In this document: in pieces, positions 53,654 through 54,772 of the stretch
Position numbering within the stretch: the stretch's first letter is position 1
Layout of the letters: each line of letters starts with the position of its first letter
Source of the DNA: Candidatus Aphodousia gallistercoris
GTDB lineage: Bacteria; Pseudomonadota; Gammaproteobacteria; Burkholderiales; Burkholderiaceae_F
Reading direction: 5' to 3'
DNA: 54,772 bases
Assembly (NCBI GenBank): GCA_018714185.1
Contig: DVNT01000024.1
Coordinates: 1 to 54,772, forward strand
Made by a program: the position numbers and the translations under genes
Notes under the pieces: model-generated
Told to the model about the DNA's origin: nothing
The model's input: the letters and a program-made list of their open reading frames with translations, nothing else
The model's database searches: none

Positions 53654-54007
53654 TTATTGGGCCAATCGAAAATTAAGCCTTGCCGAGCCCGCCCCCAAGG
53701 CCTTCGCCAAGCCTGAGGTCTGATCAATTCGGCCCAAAACGGTGTAGCGGTAGCTTGTTGAAAAGCTCTTGTAGAAGATTACTAAACAATCCGAACCAAA
53801 CAGCATCAAGTCACCTTCTTGAATCGTTTTCGGGGCCGTCTCCTGCACCGGCAGGCTCTCATTGAGGTACACGTATTTCTCGTTGCCGTTGAGTTCAGAC
53901 ATCTCGTATGTAGCGGGCAGACGTTTTAGAAGTGCCCGCGTCGCAGCACAATCGCGCAATGTCGCTTCAAAGGTTCGGCCGTTTGCTTCAATAACTATTT
54001 TGCTCAT
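53654..54007 (-). CDS. Cyclophilin-like fold protein
   Basis: A 117-residue protein starting at ATG 54007 with AAGGAAG upstream. Sequence such as ANGRTFEATLRDCAATRALLKRLP, then GDLMLFGSDCLVIFYKSFSTSYRYTVLGRI, matches the small cyclophilin-like domain proteins (TM1367 type). They share the fold but are not known to be prolyl isomerases. No signal peptide, so cytoplasmic. Cellular role is unknown. Confidence 0.8.
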   Translation of the reverse strand: MSKIVIEANGRTFEATLRDCAATRALLKRLPATYEMSELNGNEKYVYLNESLPVQETAPKTIQEGDLMLFGSDCLVIFYKSFSTSYRYTVLGRIDQTSGLAKALGAGSARLNFRLAQ

Positions 54008-54200
54008 CTCGCTTCCTTTCTAAAACCGTCTACGGCGCAAAAATAGCGCAAATAGATTTCGTTGATGCCGCACACAAAGTACTCTCTTCGTTTTCAATAC
54101 TCAAGTGTTACTGCTTCATACTGTTTAAAGCACCGCCCCGGGCATCAGGCTTAGCAATTTGGGTTAAAATCAAGTCCGTTTTGATTAGGAAGCCAACATC

Positions 54201-54599
54201 ATGCCGGAATCGAGTTCTTCTTCGGAAAAGAAAAAGCCGCTAAATCCCTTCGTGAGCCTGCTGCTTAAGCTCAATGTTGCTTTAGCCGGTCTCATTGCCT
54301 ATGTGTTCGGCTACTTTTGGAGCGGTTTGCGCGACTATCCTGACAAGACGCTCGCCGACATCTATGCGCTTACCTTTGTGGACAATGCGCTTACGACTCA
54401 GCTCGCCATTGAAGCACTTGCCGTGCCGCTCATTGCCGTTGCCATTTCCTCCATTGTCTACAAAGCGGCCAAGCGTTGGATTTTCCCGGTGTGGTTCATC
54501 CTTTGCACGTACGCGATCGTCGTATTTGTGGGTTACGCCCTTTACGCCGGACAAAACCAGTTCTACGACGTTTTCAGTCTTTTCGACTACCTCTCCTAA
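54201..54599 (+). CDS. Small membrane protein of unknown function
   Basis: A 132-residue protein with a Ser/Lys-rich N-terminus (1-15) and three hydrophobic segments (about 22-44, 66-88, 93-117). No family is recognised. AGGA lies about 13 bases before the ATG. It is monocistronic as far as visible. Confidence 0.72.
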   Translation: MPESSSSSEKKKPLNPFVSLLLKLNVALAGLIAYVFGYFWSGLRDYPDKTLADIYALTFVDNALTTQLAIEALAVPLIAVAISSIVYKAAKRWIFPVWFILCTYAIVVFVGYALYAGQNQFYDVFSLFDYLS

Positions 54600-54616
54600 A
54601 CGAACTGCCGGCCCTC

Positions 54617-54649
54617 AAAAAAAGCCCCCTGCGCTTGGCAAGGGGGGGC
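54617..54649 (-). terminator. Intrinsic terminator facing the minus direction
   Basis: GCCCCCT (54624-54630) pairs with AGGGGGGGC (54641-54649), with TTTTTTT on the minus strand. The T run faces left, so it should end a minus-strand transcript from the right edge rather than the plus-strand membrane-protein gene. Confidence 0.75.
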
Positions 54650-54708
54650 ACATTTAGCCCACGTTGTCAAGTGATAAATGCGTAGACAAAAAAATCTCTG
54701 GCACCGGT

Positions 54709-54772
54709 TTACGGCAGCCATGCAATCCATTCCAAACAAACGAATTCGTTGGCGAAGCAGACGGGCATTAGC
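54709..54772 (-). CDS. Possible C-terminal end of a minus-strand gene, partial
   Basis: The last frame before the terminator reads MPVCFANEFVCLEWIAWLP and stops at 54709. About 20 residues are visible, too few to name a family. The terminator downstream supports this strand. A basic open frame on the plus strand (from 54678) competes for the same DNA. Confidence 0.3.
   Translation of the reverse strand, partial: LMPVCFANEFVCLEWIAWLP

Overview
The window looks like a chromosomal segment of a Gram-negative betaproteobacterium, most likely Burkholderiales of the Sutterella/Parasutterella type. This is inferred from gene content and protein style: a Burkholderiales-type trimeric porin, sigma-32 type heat-shock promoters, Pho boxes, a DcuC-family anaerobic dicarboxylate carrier, an autotransporter and moderately GC-rich DNA. 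No 16S gene or other marker is present to settle it. Gene density is high and most of the DNA is ordinary core genome. There is no phage, no complete insertion sequence and no CRISPR array.

Layout. 0-6.5 kb: cytoplasmic asparaginase, mntP, brnQ, dinB, a TDT/SLAC1-type transporter and a PAP2 phosphatase. 6.4-11.5 kb (minus): dnaJ, dnaK, grpE, hemH, with near-consensus sigma-32 promoters before dnaK and grpE. 11.6-23.2 kb: M20 amidohydrolase, queC, a VUT-family transporter, a decayed ATPase fragment, yheT-apbC, metG, sulP, a DcuC-family carrier and acetolactate decarboxylase. 23.3-24.3 kb: a Fic toxin with an HTH/VbhA-like fused antitoxin. 24.5-28.4 kb: an argininosuccinate-lyase-like enzyme, a divergent LysR regulator and a porin. 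28.5-33.9 kb: LysE exporter, a three-gene SPFH / membrane / zinc-ribbon-TPR cassette, and a threonine-aldolase-like enzyme.

33.9-43.1 kb is phosphate physiology. A triple Pho box precedes pstB-phoU, and phoB-phoR and ppk2 follow on the plus strand. pepT and then pstS-pstC-pstA (with its own triple Pho box) lie on the minus strand. The Pst transporter is therefore encoded in two separate PhoB-type units, next to their regulators and a polyphosphate kinase.

43.3-49.7 kb is the most accessory part. It holds tRNA-Ala(CGC), a tandem 32-bp repeat, an AAA/DUF4143 ATPase, the alanyl-tRNA editing protein AlaX, and a large AT-rich autotransporter. The autotransporter is bracketed by two related intergenic segments full of DnaA-box-like 9-mers and has a C9 tract upstream. 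49.9-52.6 kb: a TrpXYZ-like ABC importer. 52.7 kb to the end: a secreted protein of unknown function, a cyclophilin-like fold protein, a small membrane protein, and a terminator that closes a minus-strand gene running off the right edge.

The observations most worth following are the Fic/fused antitoxin pair with its altered Fic motif, the SPFH cassette, the DnaA-box repeats flanking the autotransporter with its homopolymer tract, the tandem repeat before the AAA ATPase, and the lyase with an altered active-site motif.
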